NCBI GenBank assembly: GCA_025464345.1
Contig: JAODGP010000019.1
Coordinates: 1 to 15,926, forward strand
Length of the DNA stretch: 15,926 nt
DNA from: Methanosarcinales archaeon
Lineage (GTDB): Archaea; Halobacteriota; Syntropharchaeia; Alkanophagales; Methanospirareceae
Direction of reading: 5' to 3'
In this document: one piece after another, positions 1 through 6,933 of the stretch
How positions within the stretch are numbered: position 1 is the first letter of the stretch
How the letters are laid out: each line of letters begins with the position of its first letter
Translations under genes and position numbers: made by a program
The notes under the pieces: generated by a model
The model's database searches: none
Told to the model about the DNA's origin: nothing
What the model saw: only the letters and a program-made list of their open reading frames with translations

Positions 1-332
1 GTATTATCAATGACGGCACCTATCTCTACTGCAAGTTCCACACCCACTTTCGTCGCTTCACAGACCGTGGAACTCCAGCCATATAGAAGTGGTCGCCTCG
101 CTGCTGCGAGTATCTCCGCAGCCTTCTTTATCGCTTCATCATAAGAGCAGTCCTTCAAAACGCCATTCGCCCTTATCGCCGGGCTCTTTATCCTGCCGTG
201 ACCCATTAACTTGCTCTTACCCACCGCACACGCACCACGCACCTTCTTCACTTCGTTATCTTCCACTTCCACCACGATGTCATCGCACACACAGCCACAC
301 AACGGACATACGACATCCGTAATCTCTACCAT
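1..332 (-). CDS. fwdB: Formylmethanofuran dehydrogenase subunit B, N-terminal part (runs off left edge)
   Basis: Catalytic-subunit homologue of formylmethanofuran dehydrogenase, which interconverts CO2 plus methanofuran and formylmethanofuran using a Mo/W-bispyranopterin cofactor. Translating the minus strand gives an open frame of 110 codons beginning MVEITDVVCPLCGC. Cys9, Cys12, Cys16 and Cys35 form the CxxCxxxC...C motif expected for the N-terminal [4Fe-4S] cluster. The frame then reads through a YGWSST segment, typical of the family, to the window edge. The metal-ligating Cys/Sec, which in the family follows shortly after the last visible residues, lies outside, so Mo/W and Cys/Sec type cannot be judged. 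The ATG is 3 bases after the fwdD stop. A strong GGAGGTG Shine-Dalgarno overlaps the end of fwdD, so the two are surely cotranscribed. Confidence 0.93.
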   Translation of the reverse strand, partial: MVEITDVVCPLCGCVCDDIVVEVEDNEVKKVRGACAVGKSKLMGHGRIKSPAIRANGVLKDCSYDEAIKKAAEILAAARRPLLYGWSSTVCEATKVGVELAVEIGAVIDN

Positions 333-335
333 TCT

Positions 336-719
336 TCACACCTCCTTATACCGCATCATCAACTCTTTTATATTCAATACAGGTTCATCGGTCTTCTCTA
401 TCTCCGCATCTATACCCTTGAATTGAGGCATCCCGGCTCCTCTCGTATCACCACTCGTGACTGCATTAGCCCATGGTCCCATAGGTATAAAGACGATACC
501 TTCAGGGTAACCTGTTCCCTGCTTCGCCTTCACCACAACCTCCCCATACTTCGTTCGCACCTTCACGTTATCGCCCGGAGAAGCACCTATCTTCTCCATG
601 TCCTCTGTACTCAACTCACATAGCGCTACCGCATTGAAGTACTCATCAGAGAGTTTATTATCCAGATTCTGTCCCTGTGCAACAGTCCGCCCGCTTATTA
701 ATTTCACCTTAGCGCCCAT
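336..719 (-). CDS. fwdD: Formylmethanofuran dehydrogenase subunit D
   Basis: Small molybdopterin-dinucleotide-binding subunit of formylmethanofuran dehydrogenase, 127 aa with the start chosen here. It aligns by eye with the C-terminal MoCo-binding domain of the formate dehydrogenase family: an N-terminal LISGRTV strand, a GDNVKVRTKYGEVVV beta segment, and the diagnostic GPWANAV...TRGAGMPQFKG stretch near residues 80-103. The frame stays open to 749, but the ATG at 719 is preceded by GAGGTG at good spacing and begins like family members (MGAKVKLISGRT), so the upstream ATG is discarded. It is the first gene of a D-B unit with its own TATA box just upstream. fwdA, C, F and G are not in the window and may lie beyond fwdB. 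Confidence 0.93.
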   Translation of the reverse strand: MGAKVKLISGRTVAQGQNLDNKLSDEYFNAVALCELSTEDMEKIGASPGDNVKVRTKYGEVVVKAKQGTGYPEGIVFIPMGPWANAVTSGDTRGAGMPQFKGIDAEIEKTDEPVLNIKELMMRYKEV

Positions 720-722
720 TTT

Positions 723-728
723 CACCTC
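723..728 (-). promoter_or_regulatory. Shine-Dalgarno of fwdD (decides start)
   Basis: GAGGTG on the minus strand, 3 bases of A-rich spacer before the ATG at 719. It selects the internal ATG over the upstream one at 749, which lies inside the TATA region. Confidence 0.7.
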
Positions 729-747
729 ACTTAATATATCACCACGC

Positions 748-764
748 AATATTTAAACCTTTCG
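748..764 (-). promoter_or_regulatory. BRE/TATA promoter of the fwdDB unit
   Basis: Reading the minus strand, a purine-rich CGAAAGG (BRE-like) is followed by TTTAAATATT (TATA-like). The centre is about 33 bases before the fwdD ATG, implying a leader of only about 10 bases that carries the Shine-Dalgarno. Inference from archaeal promoter consensus. Confidence 0.6.
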
Positions 765-785
765 ATTTTTTGCTACACGCCATGT

Positions 786-1364
786 TCACCAGTTGAGTAT
801 GCCCTGCTTGATGAACTCGATAGCAATAGCGGCTACCAGTATGCCCATCACACGGCTCAGTACCTCTGAACCCTCTTTTCCCATTATGCTGTACAGCCAT
901 TCTGACTGCCGCAATATAAGCATGGTAGCGATAATGGCGGTGAATATGGCGAATAGAGCGACGATAGTGCCCCTGGACTGCATTATCACCATGACAGTTG
1001 TTATCGCGCCGGGACCAGCCAGCAGTGGTGTCCCTATCGGTACCGCGCCTATCCCGCTACTCGCACCTTTCGTTACAAACTTGCGCTCGCTCAGCAGCTC
1101 AAAAGATACGAGAAGCAGCAGGATACCTCCTGCAACCTTGAAACTCTCAAGGCTTATGTTCAGTGCATTAAGCACAAACCTGCCGAGGAATGCAAATACC
1201 AGAAGGAGCAGGGTGGCAACCACCACAGCATTATTGAGCTCTTTCTTCCGCTCTTCCATGCTCATAGACCTGGTTACAGCGATGAATATGGGCACATTTC
1301 CCGCAGGATCCATTACCACAAACAGGATAATAAATGCTTTTAACAGTTCTATAAGGTCCAGCAT
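786..1364 (-). CDS. MarC family integral membrane protein
   Basis: 192 aa, essentially all hydrophobic. It has about six transmembrane segments in the arrangement of the MarC/YchE/YhgN (UPF0056) family. Recognisable family signatures are FVVMDPAGNVPIF near residues 15-27, the cytosolic loop with an acidic/basic stretch (MSMEERKKELNNA), and the second-half repeat AVPIGTPLLAGPGAITTVMV near residues 106-125. Length matches the usual 190-220 aa. The physiological substrate of MarC proteins is not established; early claims of a multidrug resistance role have not held up, so transport function is only presumed. It is divergent from rfcS across 53 bases. The fwdD promoter lies downstream, so it is probably transcribed alone or reads into fwdDB. 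Confidence 0.9.
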   Translation of the reverse strand: MLDLIELLKAFIILFVVMDPAGNVPIFIAVTRSMSMEERKKELNNAVVVATLLLLVFAFLGRFVLNALNISLESFKVAGGILLLLVSFELLSERKFVTKGASSGIGAVPIGTPLLAGPGAITTVMVIMQSRGTIVALFAIFTAIIATMLILRQSEWLYSIMGKEGSEVLSRVMGILVAAIAIEFIKQGILNW

Positions 1365-1417
1365 GGTAATATTATTTCTTCTATTCCCTTTTTAATAAAT
1401 GTGAGGAGAACCGGAAC
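1365..1417. promoter_or_regulatory. Divergent marC/rfcS intergenic promoter region
   Basis: AT-rich 53-base gap between divergent starts. On the plus strand TAATATTAT at 1367-1375 could serve rfcS. On the minus strand the TTTATTAAA-type stretch at about 1391-1400 could serve marC. rfcS has a clear GAGGAG Shine-Dalgarno at 1403-1408. Box assignment is by eye. Confidence 0.45.
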
Positions 1418-2377
1418 ATGGAGCGAGAGGAGATATGGACTGAGAAGTACCGACCGGAGTGCCTGGATGATGTGGTAGGGCAATCACACATAATACGCAA
1501 TCTCAAATCGTACGTACGCAAGTGCAATCTCCCACACCTCATCTTCTCAGGACCCGCGGGTGTGGGTAAGACTGCCGCCGCAGTCGCACTCGCACGGGAG
1601 ATGTTTGGTGATACGTGGTATGAGAATTTTACGGAGCTGAATGCATCGGATGAGCGCGGTATAGAGGTGGTACGCAACACGATAAAGAATTTCGCCCGGA
1701 CTATGCCGATTGGCGACGTCGCATTTAAAATAATCTTCCTTGACGAGGCGGATGCGCTGACCGATGCTGCGCAATCGGCGTTACGGCGGACTATGGAACG
1801 ATACTCAGGTACATGCAGGTTCATACTCAGCTGTAACTACTCGTCAAAGATTATAGAACCCATACAATCACGATGTTCTGTATACCGGTTCAAGTTACTA
1901 CCAGAAGAAGCAATAGCCGCACGTATACGGTACATTGCCGATAAGGAGGGTTTAAAACTATCAAGTGATGCGCTGGATGCGATAGTATACGTTGCGATGG
2001 GCGACATGCGACGCGCAATAAACGCATTACAGAGCGCAGCCGTACTGAGCGATGAGATAAAGCCTGATATGATCTATGGACTTACGGCGATGGCGAGACC
2101 GGAAGAGATAACAGGTCTGATAAGCGACGCAATGAATGGCAGGTTTCGGGATTCGATAGATAAAATCGGGGAATTGCTCGATCGCGGTATCTCAGGCGAT
2201 GAGATACTGGCACAGATGCACCGGCTGGTGATAAATATGGACATACCGGCGCGTAAGAAGGTGGAGCTGATGGACAGGATAGGGGAGGCAGATTACAGGA
2301 TTACCGAAGGTGCTAACGAGAGAATACAGCTTGATGCACTCATAGCTTCTTTCTTCCTGGCTGCCTCTTCCTCATGA
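1418..2377 (+). CDS. rfcS: Replication factor C small subunit (clamp loader ATPase)
   Basis: AAA+ subunit of the archaeal clamp loader, which opens the PCNA ring and loads it at primer-template junctions. The 319-aa product begins with the RFC box (WTEKYRP). It has Walker A GPAGVGKT at residues 45-52, a sensor-proximal NASDERGI motif, Walker B LDEAD at 108-112, the RRTME motif, sensor-1 LSCNYSSKI, and the SRC arginine-finger motif at 151-153. The C-terminal collar helices extend to the end, and length is typical for archaeal RfcS. No intein interrupts the Walker A or other hotspots, unlike several archaeal homologues. The ATG lies 9 bases after GAGGAG. It ends 26 bases from a convergent gene. 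The large subunit rfcL is not adjacent. Confidence 0.96.
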   Translation: MEREEIWTEKYRPECLDDVVGQSHIIRNLKSYVRKCNLPHLIFSGPAGVGKTAAAVALAREMFGDTWYENFTELNASDERGIEVVRNTIKNFARTMPIGDVAFKIIFLDEADALTDAAQSALRRTMERYSGTCRFILSCNYSSKIIEPIQSRCSVYRFKLLPEEAIAARIRYIADKEGLKLSSDALDAIVYVAMGDMRRAINALQSAAVLSDEIKPDMIYGLTAMARPEEITGLISDAMNGRFRDSIDKIGELLDRGISGDEILAQMHRLVINMDIPARKKVELMDRIGEADYRITEGANERIQLDALIASFFLAASSS

Positions 2378-2403
2378 CAAAGGCGGTGTTGCAAGATCCG
2401 GAA

Positions 2404-3897
2404 CTACTGGTCCTGCTCATAACTCCTCCCGACCCGGAGAGCGAGCTCAGCCTTCATCAATTCCCTGCCCAGATATGCCGCATGCTCCAGTAACGAGACC
2501 ATATTCAACCGCAGGATGGTGTCCATTATCTCTTTCGCATTGACGCCCGTTATTCGCCTGCCCGAGGGCTGATGCTCCACGCATATCACACGCCTGCCAT
2601 CAACCTCCACGATGGCTATCCTGAACGATCCGCAGGGATCACGCCGCCATCTCATCGCCTGTTCTGCTTCTATAACATCGTTATCTGACAGTCTCGGTAC
2701 CGGCTTGCTCCTCTTCTCTTTCATCATGAGCAGATCGAGTCCGAGGTCTTTTGGTGGACCGCTGCGTGCTTTCGCGAGCATCATCATCTCCGATGCCACA
2801 CGGAGTTCCTTCACACTGCCCCGCGCCTTGTCACTGTACTCCGGTGTGAACAGGATATCGGCACCTATATCGTGAGCAATGCCCGCTAAAACCGCATTCA
2901 CGCCCGTGGAATCCGCATCTATAAGCTCCGTGACATTACCCACGCCGAAGAATAGCGGTGTATCTCTATCCCGCTGCCTGAACAGGTAATACCTGTGCAG
3001 TGATGCACCTATCCCGTATCCAACGGCATCCAGTACCGGATCTGCTATTATGCGTTCTATGCCCATATCCTGTGCCTTCTTTATGTTCGTAAACAGTGAT
3101 GCGAGATCCGGGTGGGCATTATCGGGCACGATAACCGCAGCTATACCTTCGCTTGCTATTGCATCACCTACTGCGGCAATATTCTCACGGTTGAGGCTGA
3201 GTACCATATCAGCTCCTGATTCGATACCTGCGAGTATGAGCTCCGGGCTCATTGTATCAACCGAGACAGGTACGGATGCGAACTCACGTGCTGTTCTCAC
3301 CGCTCGCATCACTTCCTCTGGACTCGCACTTATATGCACTCCGATATCCACCATATCGGCACCGCATTTGATGTAATAATCTATCCGTTGCCTTATCGCT
3401 TCTTCGGGCATAAGCGTGGCATCCACCAGCTCGGCACATACTTTCATCCTCGCTTTACCCCCTATCTTCACCGTCTTTAACCTGAATTTCTCCTTAGCTT
3501 CGCTTTCCAGTGCCTGTAATTCCTTCATCGCTTCCTCTCGCCTCTTCGTCGCTAACAGCAGATCAGCAGGCACCTTAGCCGAGAATTCGAGCTCATCGGC
3601 GTATTTCAGCGTATCTCTAAGATCATATGCATTCCGCGGTCCCAATCGAACAGGCGTCTTCAATTCCCACTCAAGATTCGAGAAATCCGCTTTGCAAAGC
3701 CCGGATACCAGTATAAGGTCTGTATCTGATCGGTCTACACCCCCTTCTTTCTCCAGCGCTCTTCGAATCGAGCCAGGAGTTGAGAATGCCGCTATATCTA
3801 TGTCCTGGACGAGCACTTCACACCGATGCGGTGAATCTCTTACAGCGTCACGAACCATACCTTCCGCCTTCCTGCCCGTTACCAGTATGATCCTCAT
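2404..3897 (-). CDS. Dihydropteroate synthase-like protein (archaeal, three-part)
   Basis: 497 aa, resembling the archaeal dihydropteroate-synthase-related family (MJ0107 type). Three parts are visible: an N-terminal domain of about 140 residues beginning MRIILVTGRKAEG; a pterin-binding TIM barrel (about 150-370) with GADMVDIGVH, VPVSVDTMSPE and IIADPVLDAVGYG, matching DHPS strand motifs; and a C-terminal domain with GSFRIAIVEVDGRRVICVEHQ, like DUF4346. Bacterial DHPS joins pterin to p-aminobenzoate. In organisms making H4MPT the equivalent acceptor is a ribofuranosyl-aminobenzene derivative, so a role in H4MPT assembly is plausible but unproven. It starts 9 bases after the rimI-like gene, whose 3' end carries GGAG as a possible Shine-Dalgarno, so the two look like an operon. 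It converges with rfcS. Confidence 0.85.
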   Translation of the reverse strand: MRIILVTGRKAEGMVRDAVRDSPHRCEVLVQDIDIAAFSTPGSIRRALEKEGGVDRSDTDLILVSGLCKADFSNLEWELKTPVRLGPRNAYDLRDTLKYADELEFSAKVPADLLLATKRREEAMKELQALESEAKEKFRLKTVKIGGKARMKVCAELVDATLMPEEAIRQRIDYYIKCGADMVDIGVHISASPEEVMRAVRTAREFASVPVSVDTMSPELILAGIESGADMVLSLNRENIAAVGDAIASEGIAAVIVPDNAHPDLASLFTNIKKAQDMGIERIIADPVLDAVGYGIGASLHRYYLFRQRDRDTPLFFGVGNVTELIDADSTGVNAVLAGIAHDIGADILFTPEYSDKARGSVKELRVASEMMMLAKARSGPPKDLGLDLLMMKEKRSKPVPRLSDNDVIEAEQAMRWRRDPCGSFRIAIVEVDGRRVICVEHQPSGRRITGVNAKEIMDTILRLNMVSLLEHAAYLGRELMKAELALRVGRSYEQDQ

Positions 3898-3906
3898 CTA
3901 TTATAT

Positions 3907-4353
3907 TCAAATCTCCTTCTCATACACTATTGCATCCTCACCATCTGCGTAATAGCCCCATATAACAGAAGAGGGTTTGAAGCCCAGGCTCTCATAGAAC
4001 CGTATCGCAGCTCTGTTGCTCTTTCGCACTTCGAGTGTGATCCGTGTGAAACCGTCGCTCTGGAATACGCCATGCAAATACTTCATTAAGGAGCTACCTA
4101 TCCCCTGTCGCCTGTACTTCCGCTCCACAGCAATCCCGGAGATATGGGCATGCCCGTCCTTAGCCGCACCGGCTACGAACCCGACAGCAGCACCGTTATC
4201 TCTATCAACCGCTATCAGGAAATATCTGCCGAAATAATGGTATAATCTCGCGATATCACCGGCTGTATTTATCGTCTTTATATTACGCTGCCACAGCTTT
4301 GTTATAGCACGTAAGTCACCACCTGCTGCATGCCTCACCTCTATGCTCGCCAT
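3907..4353 (-). CDS. GNAT family acetyltransferase, RimI-like
   Basis: 148-aa GCN5-related N-acetyltransferase. The acetyl-CoA pyrophosphate-binding motif A is seen as RRQGIG at residues 81-86, preceded by the beta-4 strand HISGIAVERKY. It is followed by motif B with the RKSNRAAIRFYESLGF signature of RimI-type enzymes, which acetylate protein N-termini or ribosomal proteins; the substrate here is unknown. Length is normal for the family. No Shine-Dalgarno precedes the ATG, and a TATA box sits about 27 bases upstream, so the mRNA is probably leaderless. It is first in a two-gene unit with the DHPS-like protein; a functional link between them is not evident. Confidence 0.88.
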   Translation of the reverse strand: MASIEVRHAAGGDLRAITKLWQRNIKTINTAGDIARLYHYFGRYFLIAVDRDNGAAVGFVAGAAKDGHAHISGIAVERKYRRQGIGSSLMKYLHGVFQSDGFTRITLEVRKSNRAAIRFYESLGFKPSSVIWGYYADGEDAIVYEKEI

Positions 4354-4375
4354 TACTTTAGTTATAGTGCCGGAA

Positions 4376-4384
4376 CTATATATC
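4376..4384 (-). promoter_or_regulatory. TATA box of rimI-like gene (leaderless)
   Basis: GATATATAG on the minus strand is centred about 27 bases before the ATG at 4353, placing the expected transcription start at or next to the start codon. Absence of a Shine-Dalgarno agrees with a leaderless transcript. Confidence 0.6.
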
Positions 4385-4461
4385 CTGTACCTTCGAGTGG
4401 AAGCGAAAAAAAATTGAAATTAATGGCGGGATTTAAACTGAAAAAGGAGCAGAGCAAAATA

Positions 4462-4477
4462 GAAAAGTTTTTATATT
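4462..4477 (+). promoter_or_regulatory. BRE/TATA promoter of metV-metF
   Basis: GAAAAG followed by TTTTTATATT is close to the archaeal BRE-TATA consensus. Expected start of transcription is near 4495, leaving a short leader containing GGAGGT at 4499-4504, which is 5 bases before the metV ATG. This is one of the clearest promoters in the window. The 125-base gap between the rimI-like gene and metV holds this promoter, the rimI TATA box and A-rich sequence, and no convincing gene. Confidence 0.72.
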
Positions 4478-4509
4478 ACCCGTGTCGGAAATAAATATGG
4501 AGGTAAAAA

Positions 4510-5268
4510 ATGATTGCTCAAGAGCAGAAGCCGATAGAGGAGATTCTGGGTTATCTCGATGGTAAACAGAAAGTGGTGGTCATGGGCTGCGGCGGGTGTG
4601 CCACGTTCTATCACACCGGTGATAAGAAAGCGGTGAAGGAGATGTCAGAACGGCTGAGGAAGGAAGGAAAAGAGGTAACCGAGATCATTCTCCCCCTGGG
4701 TGTATCTGCCTGTGAGATAGATATGAGTTCAAAGTACATGGAGAAGAAACGGAGAGCTATTGAGAATGCAGATGCTTTGCTTATGATGAGCTGCGGTGAC
4801 GGTGTGCAGGTGGTAGCCGAATACATAGAGGAGCGTATAGGAGCAACGATAGCAGTGGTACCGGCAAATGATGCACTCGGACTGGTGGGCGGAGGTCCCA
4901 GGAAGTTCAAGGAGACATGCCAGATGTGCGGGCAGTGTGAGCTCGGGAAGACAGCGGGTATCTGCCCCCTCACTGCTTGCGGCAAGGGATTGATGAACGG
5001 ACCCTGTGGTGGAGTGCGTGAGGATGGCAAATGCGAGGTTGATCCAGAGAAGGACTGTGCATGGGTGAGGATATACGAGCGAATGGAGAAGCTGGGCGAA
5101 CTGGAGGACAAATTCGAGGTGATGAGAGAGCCACATGCGTGGAGCAGAGCGAAGAGACCGCGCCTGTTCGAGATAGAGGAGCCAGTGAAGCCAGTGAGTG
5201 CAATACTCGGTTCCCTGCCGTCATATTTGACGCTGCTTGGTGGACCTGAGTACAAAGAGGAGGAATAG
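4510..5268 (+). CDS. metV: MetV-like methylenetetrahydrofolate reductase C-terminal/partner protein
   Basis: 252-aa cysteine-rich protein of the MTHFR_C family (MetV), the zinc/iron-sulfur partner subunit of MetF in acetogens and some archaea. Twelve cysteines are visible: Cys27 and Cys30 in a GCGGCA motif, Cys68, Cys95, then a dense block at 137, 140, 143, 152, 157, 166, 175 and 183 (CQMCGQC, ICPLTACGKG, GPCGG, DCAW). In the family this C-terminal block is the conserved core; which cysteines bind clusters cannot be told here. No signal peptide or membrane segment is seen. It is followed after 14 bases by metF, with a strong promoter and Shine-Dalgarno ahead. In this C1 context it likely forms a MetVF complex acting on methylene-H4MPT. 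Confidence 0.88.
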   Translation: MIAQEQKPIEEILGYLDGKQKVVVMGCGGCATFYHTGDKKAVKEMSERLRKEGKEVTEIILPLGVSACEIDMSSKYMEKKRRAIENADALLMMSCGDGVQVVAEYIEERIGATIAVVPANDALGLVGGGPRKFKETCQMCGQCELGKTAGICPLTACGKGLMNGPCGGVREDGKCEVDPEKDCAWVRIYERMEKLGELEDKFEVMREPHAWSRAKRPRLFEIEEPVKPVSAILGSLPSYLTLLGGPEYKEEE

Positions 5269-5275
5269 GAGGTGA
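5268..5275 (+). promoter_or_regulatory. Shine-Dalgarno of metF (decides start)
   Basis: GGAGGTGA ends 7 bases before ATG 5283. The alternative GTG at 5277 would be nearly in contact with it, so ATG 5283 is chosen. Confidence 0.7.
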
Positions 5276-5282
5276 TGTGAAT

Positions 5283-6203
5283 ATGGGTGATGAGGTATAT
5301 AGTCAGTTAATGAAGGAACTGAGCGAGGGCAAATTTGTATTCACCGGTGAGCTGGAACCTGAGAAGGCGGGCGATGTAGAGGAGCCAATAAAAGCAGCAC
5401 GTGAGCTCGTCGGGCTGGTAACCGCCTGTAATGTCACGGATAATCCCCAGAGTTTCGCTTACGTCAGTAGCCTGGCGGCAGCTTACAAAATACAGCTGGA
5501 GACCGGTATGGAATGCATATATCAGCTCAGATGCGCTGACCGTAATCGCAGTGCGCTACTATCTGATATACTCGGTGCGGGTGTTCTCGGACTGAAGAAT
5601 ATACTCGCACTCACGGGTGATCATGTCGCACTTGGCGACACACCGGATGCAAAGCCAGTTTATGACCTCGATTCCACCACGCTGATCGCATTGATAAGGA
5701 GAGTGGTGGATGAAGGTAAAGACCTCGCGGGTAATGAGATACACAACCCGCCGAAACTGCATGTAGGAGCCGCTGCTGCGCCCGGTGCCGCAGTACTCAA
5801 GGCAGAGCTCGCTAAAGTCAGACGTAAGATAAAAGTGGGTGCCGAGTTCATACAGACCCAGGTGGTCTATTACACAGAAGTAGTGGACCGGTTCTTCAAG
5901 GAGCTGGGTAAGGTGGATGTCCCGGTTCTGATTGGTATATTCCCTGCGAAGACATATGCACAGGCTGATTTCTTTGATAAGTATGTGGCGGGTGTGGATG
6001 TGCCACCGGATTACCTGCAGAATATGAAAGAGACGAAAGCGATAAAGGACAAGGAGAAACGAAAGGAAGAGGTTGACAGGGTGAACATAGAATTCTTCAC
6101 CGGGTTCCTGGAGCATCTCAAAGATACTCCTGCTGCTGGCTGTCACATTATGGCGGTCGGGTATCCGAGGATAATACCGGAGCTGAAGAAGGTTATGGAA
6201 TAG
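5283..6203 (+). CDS. metF: Methylene-tetrahydropterin reductase, MetF family
   Basis: 306-aa flavin-dependent methylenetetrahydrofolate reductase homologue. The TIM-barrel features are present: the N-terminal GELEPEKAGD segment carrying the catalytic-type Glu23 (equivalent to Glu28 of E. coli MetF), LTGDHVALGD with Asp113 (the flavin-tuning Asp120 position), and GAEFIQTQ with Gln191/Gln193 (pterin-binding Gln183 region). The frame also opens from a GTG at 5277, but Shine-Dalgarno spacing favours the ATG. Bacterial MetF reduces methylene-H4F to methyl-H4F. Beside metV in an organism with formylmethanofuran dehydrogenase it probably acts on methylene/methyl-H4MPT in place of F420-dependent Mer, as proposed for ANME-1. 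The electron donor or acceptor is not deducible. A T-rich run follows the stop. Confidence 0.92.
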   Translation: MGDEVYSQLMKELSEGKFVFTGELEPEKAGDVEEPIKAARELVGLVTACNVTDNPQSFAYVSSLAAAYKIQLETGMECIYQLRCADRNRSALLSDILGAGVLGLKNILALTGDHVALGDTPDAKPVYDLDSTTLIALIRRVVDEGKDLAGNEIHNPPKLHVGAAAAPGAAVLKAELAKVRRKIKVGAEFIQTQVVYYTEVVDRFFKELGKVDVPVLIGIFPAKTYAQADFFDKYVAGVDVPPDYLQNMKETKAIKDKEKRKEEVDRVNIEFFTGFLEHLKDTPAAGCHIMAVGYPRIIPELKKVME

Positions 6204-6207
6204 CCCC

Positions 6208-6224
6208 TCTTTTTATTTTTTATT
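6208..6224 (+). terminator. T-rich terminator after metF
   Basis: A run of mostly T (TCTTTTTATTTTTTATT) starts 5 bases after the metF stop without an obvious stem-loop, which is the usual archaeal terminator form. It would separate metVF from the next two genes, though read-through is possible because no ideal promoter follows. Confidence 0.55.
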
Positions 6225-6241
6225 CCTATTTATAAAAAGGG

Positions 6242-6577
6242 ATGATAGACAACAGTGCGATTCTAACAGAGGTATTTAATCTCGCAGCCGGTATATTCGT
6301 CATGGTTCTTGCCATTTATGCCGGGCGGAAATTCCGATTCGTCATATTCAAATCAGGCTGGGATGTTGTGGCTGCTTCAGGTGCGATAGCAGCTGCAGCG
6401 TCTATATTCCGAATTTATTATACATACGCACACTTATATGAGGAGCCACTATTATTCATGACTTTTATTGCATGGGGAAGGGTCTTCCTCGGAATAAGCA
6501 ATCTCGTTCTGATGATCGGGATATACGTACTGGCGTTGACCGGTATAAAATTATGGGGTAAGAGAGGAGAAGATTGA
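6242..6577 (+). CDS. Small membrane protein of unknown function (about 3 TM)
   Basis: Not recognised as a named family. The 111-aa product has about three predicted membrane helices: residues 7-27 (LTEVFNLAAGIFVMVLAIYAG), 41-58 (Ala-rich, DVVAASGAIAAAASIF) and 77-102, possibly preceded by a short hydrophobic stretch from 69. Short charged patches flank them: GRKFRF after helix 1 and a cytoplasmic-type KLWGKRGED tail. No signal peptide, no cysteines, no catalytic motif. The ATG follows AAAAAGGG, a weak Shine-Dalgarno, and a TTTATAAA box lies only a few bases upstream, too close to be its own promoter. It ends 2 bases before the roadblock gene, so the two are cotranscribed and may form a membrane-signalling pair (inference). 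Confidence 0.78.
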   Translation: MIDNSAILTEVFNLAAGIFVMVLAIYAGRKFRFVIFKSGWDVVAASGAIAAAASIFRIYYTYAHLYEEPLLFMTFIAWGRVFLGISNLVLMIGIYVLALTGIKLWGKRGED

Positions 6578-6579
6578 AT

Positions 6580-6933
6580 ATGCCCGGACTCAAGGTTGCA
6601 TTAGAGGATCTGGTAGCTACTGATGGCGTGAATGCGTCCGCGGTGGTAACACATGATGGTATTATGGTTGAATACATGAATAAGCACGCTGCTGAAGCTG
6701 AATTACCGCTATCTGCGCTGATAGCGATGATGACGAGAACGGCAGAGCGGAGTGCGAAGATGCTGGGTAAGGGCGACATGGAGGTGCTGACGGCGAAAGC
6801 AGATGGCGGTGTCATTTTGATTGAGAAATTCAAAGGGTTCATATTCCTCGTGGCTGCCGATAGAGGGTTTGATTTCAGTACGATAGAAGATAAGAGGGCG
6901 AGAGTAAGGGCAATCCTCAGGAGCATGACTTAG
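6580..6933 (+). CDS. Roadblock/LC7 domain protein
   Basis: 117-aa single-domain protein with the roadblock/LC7 alpha-beta fold pattern. An N-terminal helix ends ALEDLVATDGVNASAVVTHDGIMVEYM, where hydrophobic strands surround a conserved G; it is followed by a long helix (LSALIAMMTRTAERSAKMLG), then strands EVLTAKADGGVILIEKF and GFIFLVAA, and a last helix. In bacteria and archaea such proteins regulate small Ras-like GTPases (MglB type), but no GTPase is encoded nearby. The frame opens from a TTG at 6574, but ATG 6580 has AGAGGAGA at 9-base spacing and is preferred. It is coupled to the membrane protein upstream. Its 3' end overlaps the convergent Mut7-C gene by 17 bases. Confidence 0.85.
   Translation: MPGLKVALEDLVATDGVNASAVVTHDGIMVEYMNKHAAEAELPLSALIAMMTRTAERSAKMLGKGDMEVLTAKADGGVILIEKFKGFIFLVAADRGFDFSTIEDKRARVRAILRSMT

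Noticed and set aside
1..322. Plus-strand frames at the left edge (His/Ser/Pro-rich)
   Set aside because: Antisense to fwdB, whose minus-strand frame has the [4Fe-4S] cysteines and a proper Shine-Dalgarno.
793..1395. 200-codon plus-strand open frame opposite marC
   Set aside because: It is a Ser/Thr/Ile-rich mirror of the membrane protein; the minus-strand product matches the MarC family.
4423..4494. 23-codon plus-strand frame (MAGFKLKKEQ...) upstream of metV
   Set aside because: It has no Shine-Dalgarno and runs through the BRE/TATA promoter of metV, so it would not be on that transcript.
4611..5255. Minus-strand frames over metV
   Set aside because: Low-complexity antisense translations; the plus-strand frame has the MetV cysteine pattern, Shine-Dalgarno and promoter.
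6229..6238. TTTATAAAAA as a promoter for the small membrane protein
   Set aside because: It would start transcription inside the coding region, and no later in-frame start fits.
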